NCBI GenBank assembly: GCA_030063045.1
Contig: JAQSEB010000010.1
Location: forward strand, 620,001-684,000
DNA length: 64,000 bases
Direction of reading: 5' to 3'
Source of the DNA: Pratylenchus scribneri
Taxonomy: Eukaryota; Nematoda; Chromadorea; Rhabditida; Pratylenchidae
The notes beneath the pieces were generated by a model. It ran no database searches and was not told the origin of the DNA. It was given only the letters and a program-made list of their open reading frames with translations. Made by a program: the position numbers and the translations under genes. Each line of letters starts with the position of its first letter. Position 1 is the first letter of the stretch. This document shows positions 33,732-46,400 of this stretch, piece by piece.

Positions 33732-36404
33732 TTTGTGTTGTTCTTGCTTCTTGCAATCAGCAATTGAGTGGATTGGGAATGGAATTATTAAGTTTAAAGT
33801 GCTTAAATTAACTTAATTTCGTAAGTTAATTAATTAAAAGGGGTGGAAAAGAAACTGGACAAGGTATTTTAAAATTTATATGTTTTTTGCACTCAGGAAT
33901 AAAATATTTGTGTTCTTGTAAATCAGTCGAGTGGGTGAGGGTGGAATTACTAAGTTTAAGTGCTTTTAAAAGGGGTGGAAAGCTTAATGGAAAACAAGTT
34001 ATTATTAAATAACTTTAAGAAACAATTACTTAGATTAAAATCAAACAAAGCAAAGTTTAGGTTCTTACTTCTTAATTCTGTCGTATTTTCGATGAAGGGT
34101 TTAATTAAATTAATTGAAATGGATGAGTAGGAAACTGGCTATGGCTAAGCTATTTTGCAATTTACGAAACTAATAAAACCACAATTATGGCCACAATTGA
34201 CCACAAAAATTTCATCAACAATTCGTTGTTTCTTCTCCATTGATTGATTATGATGGAAAAAATCAAAAAATAGCGTTAAATTCCAAAGCTTATAAAGAAA
34301 AAGATAAAAATACATAACGCCAGAAAATATTAATTTCACATTTTCAAATTTTAAAATTTCTATTACAGTAATGCAGAAAATAGCCTATTTGTTTGCGGAA
34401 GCTTTAAACTCTTAAGGATTGAACCATTTTAAACAAATTTGATATCAAATTAAAGAGAAGAATGAAATCTATCGATTGATGTAGAAAACAAATAGATTGG
34501 CTTAAAATACACAATGTTATGGGTTCAAGAACAAGAATGACAACATTTTCATCATTGATTCAACTCTTTTGGCCATATTTCCACGTAGATTGAACCAATT
34601 TATTTAAGGTATATACCATTCAATAGCCAATGATTTTCTCTTCAAAATGCTACTAAATTTGTCAAAAATGGTAAATTTATTCAAAAGTTATGATGCGGCA
34701 AACTTGGCCGCGCACAAATTGGGTGTATTTTTCTGTTTTTGTTCTTTAGGTTACCTTTTCGATGTTCTTTTGCCAAATTTGTCTTATTTTATTCTCCACA
34801 TTCTAAACTTTACATTTTATATATCCTAGAATAGAAATAATACTTTTTGATTCAGTTCAAATGCCGCCAAGCCCACCCAATAATATTATAATTAGACTGA
34901 CTGAGTAAATTTCGTTTATTCGGCAATTGACCTATTGATGACGAATATTATCGCATCGGAATGGAAAATATTTGTACGAATCCGGCGGCAATGGTGGTGG
35001 TCATTTTCCATCGCCATTCCCGATTCTCGCAATTCGCAAAACGGAATTTGCGCATCATTCCCGCCTCCACCCCTACCTTTTCCTTCCTTTTTCTTCACCC
35101 AAATAAGCCTCCTTCTTCCACATCCCCTCCTCACACACACACACACACACATTCCACCTTCAATCATCACATTCCGAAAAGGAATGAAGGAAAAGGCAAT
35201 GAATGAGTGGACATCCCCGGAGGGGCAAATTTGTGTTGAAAGGAGGAAGGAAAATGAAGGGATGAAGGAAGATGAAGGGATGAAGGAAGGAAGAAAGGAT
35301 GAGAAGGAAGGAAAAAGCATCGGCTTTCTCGACATTCTCAGTCAGCCACCTTCCCAGGAAGGAAGATCCTTGGTGCGCGCAACACAAAAAGGCAAAATGG
35401 GTGGTGGACATCCCCGCAGGGCAAAAATGCAATGGAGAGGAATGAAGGAAGGAGGAAGAAGAAGAAAGGAAGAAGGAAGGAAGAAAGGAGGAAGAATCAC
35501 CGGCTTCTCGCCATTCTCAGCCACCTTCCAATCCAATCCTTCTCCCCTCTGTAAAGTGTAAAATCAGTCATCCTATTATTTGACCGGTGGCTCCTCATCA
35601 ATGTGGTGGTTGCTTCCATTCACAATTCCAATTCGCCATTTTCCTCCCCAATTCTTACCTCCCCATCTTTTTCAACCATTTTTAGTCGCGAAAATCTCTG
35701 TTTTGTTGTTGGTTGCTGCCATTGAAGATGCGCAAATGGAATTTTGTTCCCCCTCCTTGCCCAAAATCGATTCCCCAAAATTGCGCACAATTCATTCCAT
35801 TCCATTTCCCTTTTTTATTGCGCAACTTCCCCTTCCCTTCACCCGGCAACAAGGCCAATACTAAATACCCAAACATCCATCTTCCCTTTTCCCAATCATT
35901 CCTCTCCGGTTGAATCGATTTCGATTCCCTTCTTGCCACACATTTTTTCCGCGCAACTCATATTCCATTCCTCCCTTGAAACTAGGCGATTGAGTACCCG
36001 ACCCATTTTGGCCATATCTCGAGAAGGAAGCAACCAATTCAGGAAGGCGATATGCCATTTGAAAGCCTTAAATGTCTTCTAAAAAGTGGCCAATCTAATT
36101 GTTTTTTGAAATGTTAAAATAATTTGTAAAATAAGCGGCTTTTCCTCCAACAAACAAATTCAGGTTTATTCCACTCAAAGACATGTAACTTTTTTAAAGT
36201 CTGGATTTTATAAAAATTAAAAATACCAAATTGTAGAGGACACTTTGTGCTTTAAAATGCTATGTCGCCTTCCCGGATTAGTAATTGCCTCGTTGAGATA
36301 TGGGCTAAAACATTTGGCCACCCCTTAGCAGCCAGCCGCCCGCCTCCTCCCTCTTCCCTTCTTTATTCCTAATTAATTCAGCCGTAATTTTCCCTAATCT
36401 GATT
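33732..36404. other. Divergent intergenic region with low-complexity DNA
   Basis: Spacer between two divergently transcribed genes, probably holding both promoters. It contains an AT-rich block with a repeat related to 37760-38180, a (CA)n run near 35132-35150, purine-rich GAAGGA stretches (35160-35510) and one family A MITE. Open frames across 34935-35940 are compositionally biased and overlap on both strands, so I do not call them genes. Confidence 0.55.
36004..36310 (+). mobile_element. MITE family A copy upstream of the PTB-like gene
   Basis: Starts ATTTTGGCCATATCTCGAG and ends GAGATATGGGCTAAAA. It lies about 95 bp upstream of the proposed ATG at 36405 and so may contribute promoter or 5' leader sequence. 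Confidence 0.75.
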
Positions 36405-39400
36405 ATGGCCATGATGGCCACCTCAAATTCCTCTGCAGTAGGGGCCAATGGTGGCCATCAATCCAACGGCAATAGCAGTCCATTATGTCGATGCCGTGTC
36501 CTCTACATTGGCAGTGCGGTGCCAACGGTCACCAAAGATGGGCTTCAGGTAATTTTCTCATTTTGTGTAAACTTTTTGAGAATTTTTCTATGATATTCAG
36601 GGAATTCAACAGCCTCTCCGTGAACGATATCCGGCCGGTGAAAGCCCGGATGCCAAGGGAATCGATTCATGGTCATATTCAAATATGGGATATCGCCCCA
36701 ACTTTTCGCCGTTTAAAATAACTCATTAAGGAGTGAACCAAATTTTGATAATTTTGGTATCAAATTAAAGAGCAGACTTTTGGCTATCAAATGAAATTAA
36801 TTTTATTTAAATTGGTTCAAAATTGATGAAGTTATGACCAAACAAGCATTCTAAATGACCTTTACTATTGATTAGCAAAATCTTCAGTGGTTTTTGGCCA
36901 TAATTCAATCAATTCGGAACCAATTTAAATAAAATAAATATCATTTGATATCCAAAAGTCTGCACTTTAATTTGATACCAAAATCATCAAAATTAGTAAC
37001 CATTCTAAATGACCTTTACACGGATTAGCAAAATCTTCATTGTTTTTTGGCCATAATTCAATCAATTTTAAACCAATTTAAATAAAATTAATTTCATTTG
37101 ATAGCCAAAAGTCTATTCTTTAATTTGATATCAAAATCATTAAAATCAGTTCAGTCCTTGATGAATTATTTTAAACGGCGTCAAGTTCATCCCTTAAAAA
37201 ACGCACAATTTCCCCTCCAAAAGGCTTTCCGTCTGGTACAATGGCCTCTTGCTGGAATATGTGGACGGTGAGCAGCGCACCGAGAGCGCATTCTTCCCCA
37301 TCAACACCCTGCACTATTGTGCCGCCGTCCGCTACGTGAACATGGGCGCATTCACGGTGGAGGGTGGCGGCGGCGGCGAGCGTTTCATCCCGTTGGATTC
37401 GCCGTTTGCAATGGGGGCCGCCGCAGATTCGCCACATCCACCCATCTTCGCTGCCATCTTTCGGAGGACCACGGGGGTCAAGGTGAATTAGCACACCGGC
37501 CGGCGACCGTTTTATTGGGTGGATGAAGGGCACAGGGCACCCCATAATAACAAATTCCTTAAGAGATATTCCCAATTGTACGAATTCAATATTATTTGTT
37601 TGGGGGCTAATTAATAAGCAAGAAGGTTGAATGAAGGAAGAGGGGATTGTATTAGAGAATAGAAGGCATTTTTAAATGGAATTTTGTTTGAAATATTCTC
37701 GAAATTTGGTCGTAGGCCATTGGGACATTTTTATGGCTTCAAAAATTTATTCATTTTCATTAAATTTGATGCCAAATTAAAGAACTGAATGAGATTTATC
37801 AAATTATATGAAAAACAATTGGATTGGCTTATTAAAATTAACAGAATTATGGCTGAAAAAGTCGAAGAAATGAAAAAAAAAACTTCCGGAATGAACTTAT
37901 TAGACAATTACAATTACAATCCTTTCGGAACAAATTATAATCTAACCGGAACAAATTACAATCCTTACGGAAGTGCAATCCGAAAGTGTTGGAAGAAAAT
38001 GAGGAAATGAGCTTTATTCTCGAAGCCATATTTGCGCAGAGAATGAAACAGTCTATTTATTGAATATGCCATTCAATGAGTAAAACTTTACGTTTCAAAA
38101 TGTCGCCAAATTAGCCAAAAACGATTAACTGCTTCAAAAGTTATGAAGGCACAAATTTTAGCCTATACACCCAAATGGCTTCTTAAATGTTCAATTCATT
38201 GATTGGCCAATTTTCAGGTGCTCGAATGCCACGGCTTCGTTTGTACCAATGAGAAGGCGGCGAATGCCCTTGTCCGTTGCTGTTTTCATGCCTATGCGGA
38301 CACGGTAAGTCAAAAAGGAAATTATTCCCAAATGGCTAGGGGGACTAGGCTAGGTTTTGATGTATTTTACCTATTTTTGGGGAAATTTAATTAAAAAAAT
38401 GGAATAAAAAACCGAAAATTACCTACAATTTTGAGATTCCCCAAAACTAATATTTATTTTGACAAATTTCAAGAAAAAATATTTTGCAATTTTGCACCCT
38501 AAAAATTTCAGATGTACCTGAAATTGGATGAAAAATTGCCTGGGGCATTGACCGGTACCGGTCCCATGAAGGCGATAAAGGAGCCCCCACCGCCAAGCAG
38601 TCGAAGCGTTACGCCGAGCAGCGAACTGAATTTGGCCGGCGCTGATGAACATCATCATGGAGCCGGAAATGGAAATGGGGTGATGCCATTGATGGACGGA
38701 ACGCCGGACTGGAATGAACGGGCAATTGGCCAAAAGCAATGGCAACGACGCCAACAATCCGGCGAATATGATGCCGGCAGTGTGTCGTCGAGTTTGGCCA
38801 AAAAGGGTGGAATGGCCGGAGGCCGACCACGGCATCATCATCAAGAAATGGTCCCATATATGGGCGGTGGCGGTGGTGGCGGAGCAGAAAATGGTGGTGC
38901 CTTTTTAAATTTATAATCACAATTTGATAGTCCAATCAATAATTAATAAAATCAATAATATTTGAGTTATCATATTTGAGTCCTCATTTTTGAGTCCATG
39001 GGCCATTCTTTTGGCCCATAACTCAACGAGGCTTTGGCCAATTCGGGAATGCTATATACCATTGGAAAGCCTAAAGTGCCCTCTACAATTTGGCCATTTT
39101 AAATTTTATAAAATCCAGGCTTTAAAAAAAGTTACATATCTTTGAATGGAATAACCCGAATTTGTTTGTTGGAGGAAAAGCCGCTTATTTTGCAAATTAT
39201 TTTAACATTTCAAAAAACAATTAGAATTAGCCACTTTTTAGAGGGCATTTATGGCTTTCAAATGGCATATCGCCTTCCTGAATTGGTTGCTTTCTTCTCG
39301 AGATATGGCCAAAATAATGGCCCGGGGTTTCTTAGGGATGGGATAAATAAAAATAAACAAAATGCCAAGGAAATAAAATATCGATTATATTTAAATAGGC

Positions 39401-42400
39401 GGATATTTCACATCGCGTCGAACGGCCAGTCATGCGGAATTGCGTTCATCGGCTCAAAATCACCCACAGGATTTCTTCGATGCTTCATCCCCATATCGTG
39501 GTCCTCCTCGTCATCCTCCTGGCCCGCCTTTCTTCTTTGGCCCACATCCACTGCCGCCACATCCATTCTTCCATCCGGGACCACCGCCTGGCATGTTTTT
39601 GCGTCCTTCGCCGCCACCAGGGCCACCATTTCCGCCTCATCCGGCCCACTTTTTCCCACCTCGACCTGGCCCATTCCCTCCGCACGGGCTACCACCACAT
39701 TTTGGTGGGTTTATTTGAAATTGCCGAAAAGATTTATTATTCTTCAAAAGTTTAACCCAGAAAACATAAACCTTATACCTATGCCCAATCGATAGATCTC
39801 ATCAAGAAGCCATCATTTTGGTTTAGGTTTTAACCTATTTTAGATTGATTTTGAACCAAAAACCAAAATGGGTTTACAGTGTTTAAAACCAGAATAGGTT
39901 TAAAATGTTTAAAATCAAAAGCCATAATGTGCTTTGGACGGTTTAAAACCAAAAGCCAAAATGTGGTTTAGACGATTTAAAACCAAAAGTCAAAATGTGG
40001 TTTAAACCGTTTAAAACCCTTTAATTGTTGACCAAACCAAAATGTGGTTTAAACCGTTTAAAACCCTTTAATTGTTGACCAAACCATAATCAAATTATAT
40101 TCCATTTAATGCTTCTTGACCAGCTCTATCCAATTTTGAATATATTTGGTTTGTGAATGTATGGGACAAATCATTAAACCGTTATAATTACTTATTAGGC
40201 ATTATTCAGCAATTTCAATATTGGCCATAAAATATGAAAATGCCCATTTTTCAGGTCGAATGATTCCACCACCGCCCCCGCCTCCTCCCCATCCATTTAT
40301 GATGCGTCCACCATTCTTCATGATGCCACCGCATTTTATGGGCCTCCATCATGCGCCGCCCAATTTCCGGCCTAAATCGCCGGAACGGACAGGCGGTGGC
40401 CCCATCATCACGGACTATGACACATTCCCGCGACACAATCGAACCACTTACGAGGAACCAATTGTAGGCCAACAAATCGATTGATTACCGTATTTTTTCT
40501 ATTAGTAGCCCCTGGGTTACTATTTTTTCAGAGCCTCTACAAAGGGGGCAAAAATTTAAATTTTGCTTTTTTCACCATAAAAATCCTCAAAATTGGCCTA
40601 TTATTAGAGTAGGAAGTGGCTATTATTAGAGGGAGGGGGCTATTATTTAGAAGGATAGGGGCCATTATTAGAGGAGGTGGTTATTATTAGAGTGAAGGAG
40701 AGGGCTATTATTAGAGGAATGGGGGCTATTATCAGAATGAGGGGCTATTATTAGAGGGAAGGGACTATATTTGAGGAATGAGGTTATTATTAGAGGTGGG
40801 GCTCTGACTTTACAAACCCTCCAGGCTACTATTAGAGGGGGCTTCTAATATGGATTGGGCTTCTAATAATAAAAAAATGCAATAATTTTACCTCCCAACA
40901 TTTTCGAACAGTACATGCCGTCGGCGACGAATCCACTGCCACCGTATGCCAGCTACAAGCCGGGATCATTCTCACCGGAACTTTATGAACATTATTATGA
41001 AACATATAAACAGCAGAATAATAATCGAGGAGAAATGGAAAGAAAGGTGAGGGGGTATGGTTAAAGGGATGAAATTGAGTACTAGGATCATTCTTTTGGC
41101 CATATCTGGAGAAGGAATCAACCAATTCAGGAAGGCGATATACCATTTGAAAGCCCTAAATGTCCTCTAAAAAGTGGCTTTTCTAATTTGTTTTTTGAAA
41201 TGTTAAAATAATTTGTAAAATTATCGGCTTTTCCTCCAATAAACAAATTCGGGTTATTCCACTCAAAGACATGTATCTTTTTCAAAGTCTGGATTTTAGG
41301 AAATTTAAATAGGCAACTTTGTAGAGGACATTTAGGGCTTTCAAATGGTATATCGCCTTCCCAGATTGGCAATTGGCATCTTGAAATATGACCAAAAACA
41401 TATATAGTTATTGAATCATTCTGTTTCATATTTGAGGATAAATTGGCTTCAGCCATTTTTGGAAATCTTAAAATATTTTTCTAATCCCTCTATTAGAATG
41501 TCAGCCGTAGCAATTCCGACATCAGTGGCGACTATTGGGAAAGTGCCGAGCAAAATGCCTACGGCCGAAAAGGCCCTCAACAACGAATGAATGAACGGGC
41601 CTTCGCGAATACTTTGTTGGCCAATCAGCAACAAGGGGGCGGGGGCAACAATACAATGACCAATAAAATGGCCAATGGGAACGATGGTGGAAGTCCAATG
41701 GGAACAGCAGTTGGAACGAGAAGGGGCATGGCTGGAGGTGATGGAACATTGACAAAGTCAAAGCCGGGAACAAGCAATTCAACCGCAGGTAATAAAAAAC
41801 AAATTTAATCGAAAGACGCAATTAATTAATCGAAAAAAATTAATCAAAAACACATTTTTAAATTAAAAACACAATTTGATTGAAAAATACATTTAATTAG
41901 GAATACATTTAATTATGAATACATTTAATTGGAAAACACATTTAATTGGAAAACACATTTTAATTGGGAAAACACATTTAACTGAAAAATAAATTTAATT
42001 GGGAAAACACATTTTAATCGAAAACACATTTAATCAGGAAAAACAAATTTTAATCGAAAACACATTTAATCGGGGAAACACATTTAATTGGGAAAAACAC
42101 ATTTTAAACGAAAACACATTTAATCAGGAAAAACAAATTTTAATCGAAAACACATTTAATCGGGGAAACACATTTAATTGGGAAAAACACATTTTAAACG
42201 AAAACACATTTAATCAGTAAAAACACATTTTAATCGAAAACACATTTAATCGGGGAAACACATTTTAATCGAAAACACATTTAATCAGTAAAAACACATT
42301 TTAATCGAAAACACATTTAATCAGGAAAACACATTTTAATCGAAAACACATTTAATCAGGAAAACACATTTTAATCGAAAACACATTTAATCAGGAAAAC

Positions 42401-42663
42401 ACATTTTAATCGAAAACACATTTAATCAGGAAAACACATTTTAATCGAAAACACATTTAATCCGGGAAAATATATTTTAATCGAAAAACTAAAACAATCA
42501 AAAACATTTATTCGCAACAGCACCAGCGGAAGGCGCCCCTGGAACGAGCAATGGTGCCGGTGGAAGGGAACCGAAGCCGGATACGCCTCCAGCCGACTAT
42601 GAATTGACGGCGGCCGGAGAAATGCGTGCCCAAGGCGGACATCATAGGATGACGGCCTATTAA
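36405..42663 (+). CDS. PTB/PID-like domain protein with proline- and glycine-rich tail
   Basis: Ten exons: 36405-36548, 36601-36671, 37224-37482, 38218-38304, 38512-38893, 39399-39704, 40255-40463, 40912-41046, 41497-41788, 42521-42663. They total 2028 nt (675 aa) in frame. Residues about 30-190 look like a phosphotyrosine-binding fold: a first strand CRVLYIGSAVPTVTKDGL, a middle WYNGLLLEYV and FFPINTLHYCAAVRYV, and a last helix NEKAANALVRCCFHAYADT. Such domains are adaptors that bind NPxY-type peptides. The remainder is low complexity: poly-His/Gly, then a long Pro/Phe/His-rich segment and an Asn/Gly/Thr tail. Within the family it may resemble FAM43- or Dab-type adaptors; not settled. In the fifth exon the frame runs on to a stop at 38916, but phase and continuation favour the donor at 38894. 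Confidence 0.75.
36710..37182. mobile_element. MITE family B copy, internally duplicated
   Basis: Longer than its relatives (about 470 bp) because the right half is repeated: the AAAAGTCTGC-type motif occurs at about 36955 and again near 37107. It lies inside the intron between PTB-like exons 36671 and 37224. Confidence 0.7.
39003..39316 (-). mobile_element. MITE family A copy in the PTB-like gene
   Basis: Reverse-orientation copy inside the intron between 38893 and 39399. The flanks GGGCCATT and AATGGCCC form an extended palindrome around it. Confidence 0.75.
40500..40860 (+). repeat. Irregular GGCTATTATTAGAGG repeats
   Basis: About a dozen degenerate 20-30 bp units in an intron of the PTB-like gene. 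Confidence 0.7.
41090..41398 (+). mobile_element. MITE family A copy in the PTB-like gene
   Basis: Starts CATTCTTTTGGCCATATCTG, with a shared interior and a diverged right end (GAAATATGACCAAAAA). It is inside the intron between 41046 and 41497. Confidence 0.75.
41820..42490 (+). repeat. Tandem AAAACACATTTAATCGGG repeats
   Basis: Some 30 related units of 17-20 bp with a higher-order period of about 35 bp, filling most of the last intron of the PTB-like gene. Confidence 0.8.
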
Positions 42664-43453
42664 TTAATTGAATGAATGTGAAATTGGCGGAAATGATGGT
42701 GAAGAAAAATGATGATAATGAGATGATAAATAATATTTTTAATTTTGAAATGTCCCTCCCCCAATCCAAAACAATCATTGAGAATTTAACGCATTCCTGA
42801 AATTTCTTGTTGACCCAATTTGACGCCATTTATGATAACCCATCAAGGACTGAACCAATTTTGATGATTTTAGTATCAAATTAAAGAGCAGACTTTTGGC
42901 TATCCAATGAAATTAATTTTATTTAAATTGGTTCAGAATTGATGAAGTTATACACAAAAAAAACAATTTAAAATGACCTTTACAATGGATTAGAAAAATT
43001 TTCGTTGGTTTTTCTAGCATAACTTCATCAATTTTAAATCAAATTAAATAAAATTAATATCATTGAATAGCCAAAAGTCTGCTCTTTAATTTAATAACAA
43101 AATTATCAACATTTCTTCAGTCCTTGATGAGTTATTTAAAATAGTGTCAAGTTGGGGCGTATCCTATTTTTCGGCATCATTCATTTTTTTAAATTTTAAT
43201 TAAAACAATTAAGGAATGCGATATTCTAAACAATAAACAGCTCCGAATAACCAAATACATTCCCCAAAAAATTGTCTTGCCCCAAAGTTCAAATCCACAA
43301 AAAAGATTTTAATTTACACAAATAACATATTTAAGTGAAAAAATTGCCAAATAATGAAATTCAATTAAATAGTAAAAAATGGAATTGAATGGCATTTAAA
43401 AGTGTTAAATAAATGTTGAATTGAGTAAATGTGTTGGTTGGTTTTGGCTTCTT
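42664..43453. other. Convergent spacer between PTB-like gene and UNG
   Basis: Only the family B MITE (42825-43150) and AT-rich sequence are seen. Confidence 0.55.
42825..43150. mobile_element. MITE family B copy between convergent genes
   Basis: Inverted-repeat copy in the spacer between the PTB-like gene stop (42663) and the UNG stop (43454). Core motifs are intact. Confidence 0.7.
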
Positions 43454-46400
43454 CTAAAGTGCAGTCCAATCAATCGGCGGATGGCCCAATTCTTGCAGCT
43501 TGGCATTTGTTTTGCTGAAACATTTGGAGCCAAAGAATTTGTAGGCACTCAAAGGGGATGGATGCGCGGCCTAAAATTAGGGGAAAATTAATTGATTTAA
43601 TTCTATAAATTTTGGAAAATATTTAATTTGTCGAAAGATCAATATCATTTGATTATGTTTTGATTTTGGTTAAATCGATTCTAATTTAGTTTTGTACCAA
43701 AAACCAAAACGTGGTTTAAACCGTTTAAGACTGAAACCAAAATGTGGTTTAAGCGGTTTAAAACCCTTTAATTGTTGACCAAAACATAACCAAATTATAT
43801 ACCATTCAATGCGTTTTGACCAGCTCTATCCAATTTTGGGTATATTTGGTTTGTGAATGTGTCGGACAAACCCTTAAACCATTATAATTGTTTTGGCATT
43901 ATGAATTTCGGCAAATTAAATATCCCATAAATTACTGTATTAGAGCCTTCTCACCTTAATGATGCGATGTTTTTTGGTGTCCACTAGAGCCTCTTTGCGT
44001 TGTGCAAAACCGCCCAAAAGGAGGAAAACGACACCGTGGACGGACTTTTGGCTGACCAAACGAATGACCGAATCCGTGAATTGTTGCCAGCCAATTTTCT
44101 GATGGGAATTTGCTTGGTGCGCTCTAAAATGAAGGGAATGAAGAAATTGAATGAAAATTAAAAGTAGTAAATGTCATTGATAAAAGCTAGTGTATTGTTG
44201 GTTAAGGATTTTGTGGTTCAAATTACTGTATTATGTACTGAAAATATGTAAAAAATGTCATAAGTGAGAATTAAGTCCGAAAAAAATAATAATTTCCCTT
44301 ATGAATGGATTCGAAGTTCGAACCCTTGATCTAAATTTTGGAAAAATGAAAGGACCCTTATAGCTTGAAATTCTTTAAAAGTTAAGGTAAAATCCTCTTT
44401 ATAAATCCAACTTACTCAACGGTTAAAGTGGCATTCAAAAGGAAAATTCCTTGCTTTGCCCATGACTCCAGACAGCCATGGTTGGGTGCTGTAAAGCCAG
44501 GATATTCGGTGGACAATTCCTAAAAATTGAATAAAAATTTTTGAATTGGAACAATTTTTGCCTACCTTGTACATATTCTTCAATGAAGGAGGCGGCTTAA
44601 CGCCATTTGGGACGGAAAAGCAAAGGCCATGTGCTTGATGGTCATCATGGTATGGGTCTTGGCCTGAATTGATTGGTGGTTTGTAGAAAGTTATCAAATG
44701 AATCAATTTGGATGTTTTTGTTATCAAATTAAAGAGCAGACTTTTGGCTATCAAATGAAATTAATTTTATTTAAATTAGTTCAAAATTGATGAAGTTGTA
44801 ACCAAATAATCACTGAAAATTTCGCTGATCCAAAATAATGGATATTTTAAAAAATTTTTGGGCATAACTTCGTCAATTCTGAGCCAATTTAAATAAAATT
44901 AAAATCGCTTGATAGCCAATAGTCTGCTCTTTAATTTATAAAAAATCATTAAAATTGGTTTAGTTTTTTGATGTATTTTTATTTATTAATCTAAGCCAAA
45001 ATAGGGGGAATTATTAAAATCAGAACAGGCGGAATTATTAAAATCAGAACAGGCGGAATTATTAAAATCAGAAAAGGCGGAATTATTAAAATCAGAACAG
45101 GCGGAATTATTAAAATCAGAACAGGCGGAATTATTAAAATCTGAACAGGCGGAATTATTAAAATCAGAACAGGCGGAATTATTAAAATCAGAACAGGCGG
45201 AATTATTAAAATCTGAACAGGCGGAATTATTAAAATCAGAACAGGCGGAATTATTAAAATCAGAACAGGCGGAATTATTAAAATCAGAACAGGCGGAATT
45301 ATTAAAATCAGAACAGGCGGAATTATTAAAATCAGAACAGGCGGAATTATTAAAATCAGAACAGGCGGAATTATTAAAATCAGAAAAGGCGGAATTATTA
45401 AAATCAGAACAGGCGGAATTATTAAAATCAGAACAGGCGGAATTATTAAAATCAGAACAGGCGGAATTATTAAAATCAGAACAGGCTGAATTATTAAAAT
45501 CAGAACAGGCGGAATTATTAAAATCAGAACAGGCGGAATTATTAAAATCAGAACAGGCGGAATTATTAAAATCAGAACAGGCGGAATTATTAAAATCAGA
45601 ACAGGCGGAATTATTAAAATCAGAACAGGCGGAATTATTAAAATCAGAAAAGGCGGAATTATTAAAATCAGAAAAGGCGGAATTATTAAAATCAGAACAG
45701 GCGGAATTATTAAAATCAGAACAGGCGGAATTATTAAAATCAGAACAGGCGGAATTATTAAAATCAGAACAGGCGGAATTATTAAAATCAGGACAGGCGG
45801 AATTATTAAAATCAGAACAGGCTGAATTATTAAAATCAGAACAGGCGGAATTATTAAAATCAGAACAGGCTGAATTATTAAAATCAGAACAGGCGGAATT
45901 ATTAAAATCAGAACAGGCTGAATTATTAAAATCAGAACAGGCGGAATTATTAAAATCAGAACAGGCGGAATTATTAAAATCAGAACAGGCGGAATTATTA
46001 AAATCAGAACAGGCGGAATTATTAAAATCAGAACAGGCGGAATTATTAAAATCAGAACAGGCGGAATTATTAAAATCAGAACAGGCGGAATTATTAAAAT
46101 CAGAACAGGCGGAATTATTAAAATCAGAAAAGGCGGAATTATTAAAATCAGAAAAGGCGGAATTATTAAAATCAGAACAGGCGGAATTATTAAAATCAGA
46201 ACAGGCGGAATTATTAAAATCAGAACAGGCGGAATTATTAAAATCAGAACAGGCTGAATTATTAAAATCAGAACAGGCGGAATTATTAAAATCAGAACAG
46301 GCGGAATTATTAAAATCAGAACAGGCGGAATTATTAAAATCAGAACAGGCGGAATTATTAAAATCAGAACAGGCGGAATTATTAAAATCAGAACAGGCGG

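Noticed and set aside
34916..35561. 139- and 208-codon frames on opposite strands
   Set aside because: Purine-rich low-complexity DNA opens several frames at once; no domain and no clear splice context. Probably promoter or spacer sequence.
38894..38916. Stop TAA at 38914-38916 as the end of the PTB-like gene
   Set aside because: Downstream exons share phase and composition, and a GTGGTG donor at 38894 fits; ending there would leave five good in-frame exons orphaned. RNA-seq could still show it as an alternative end.
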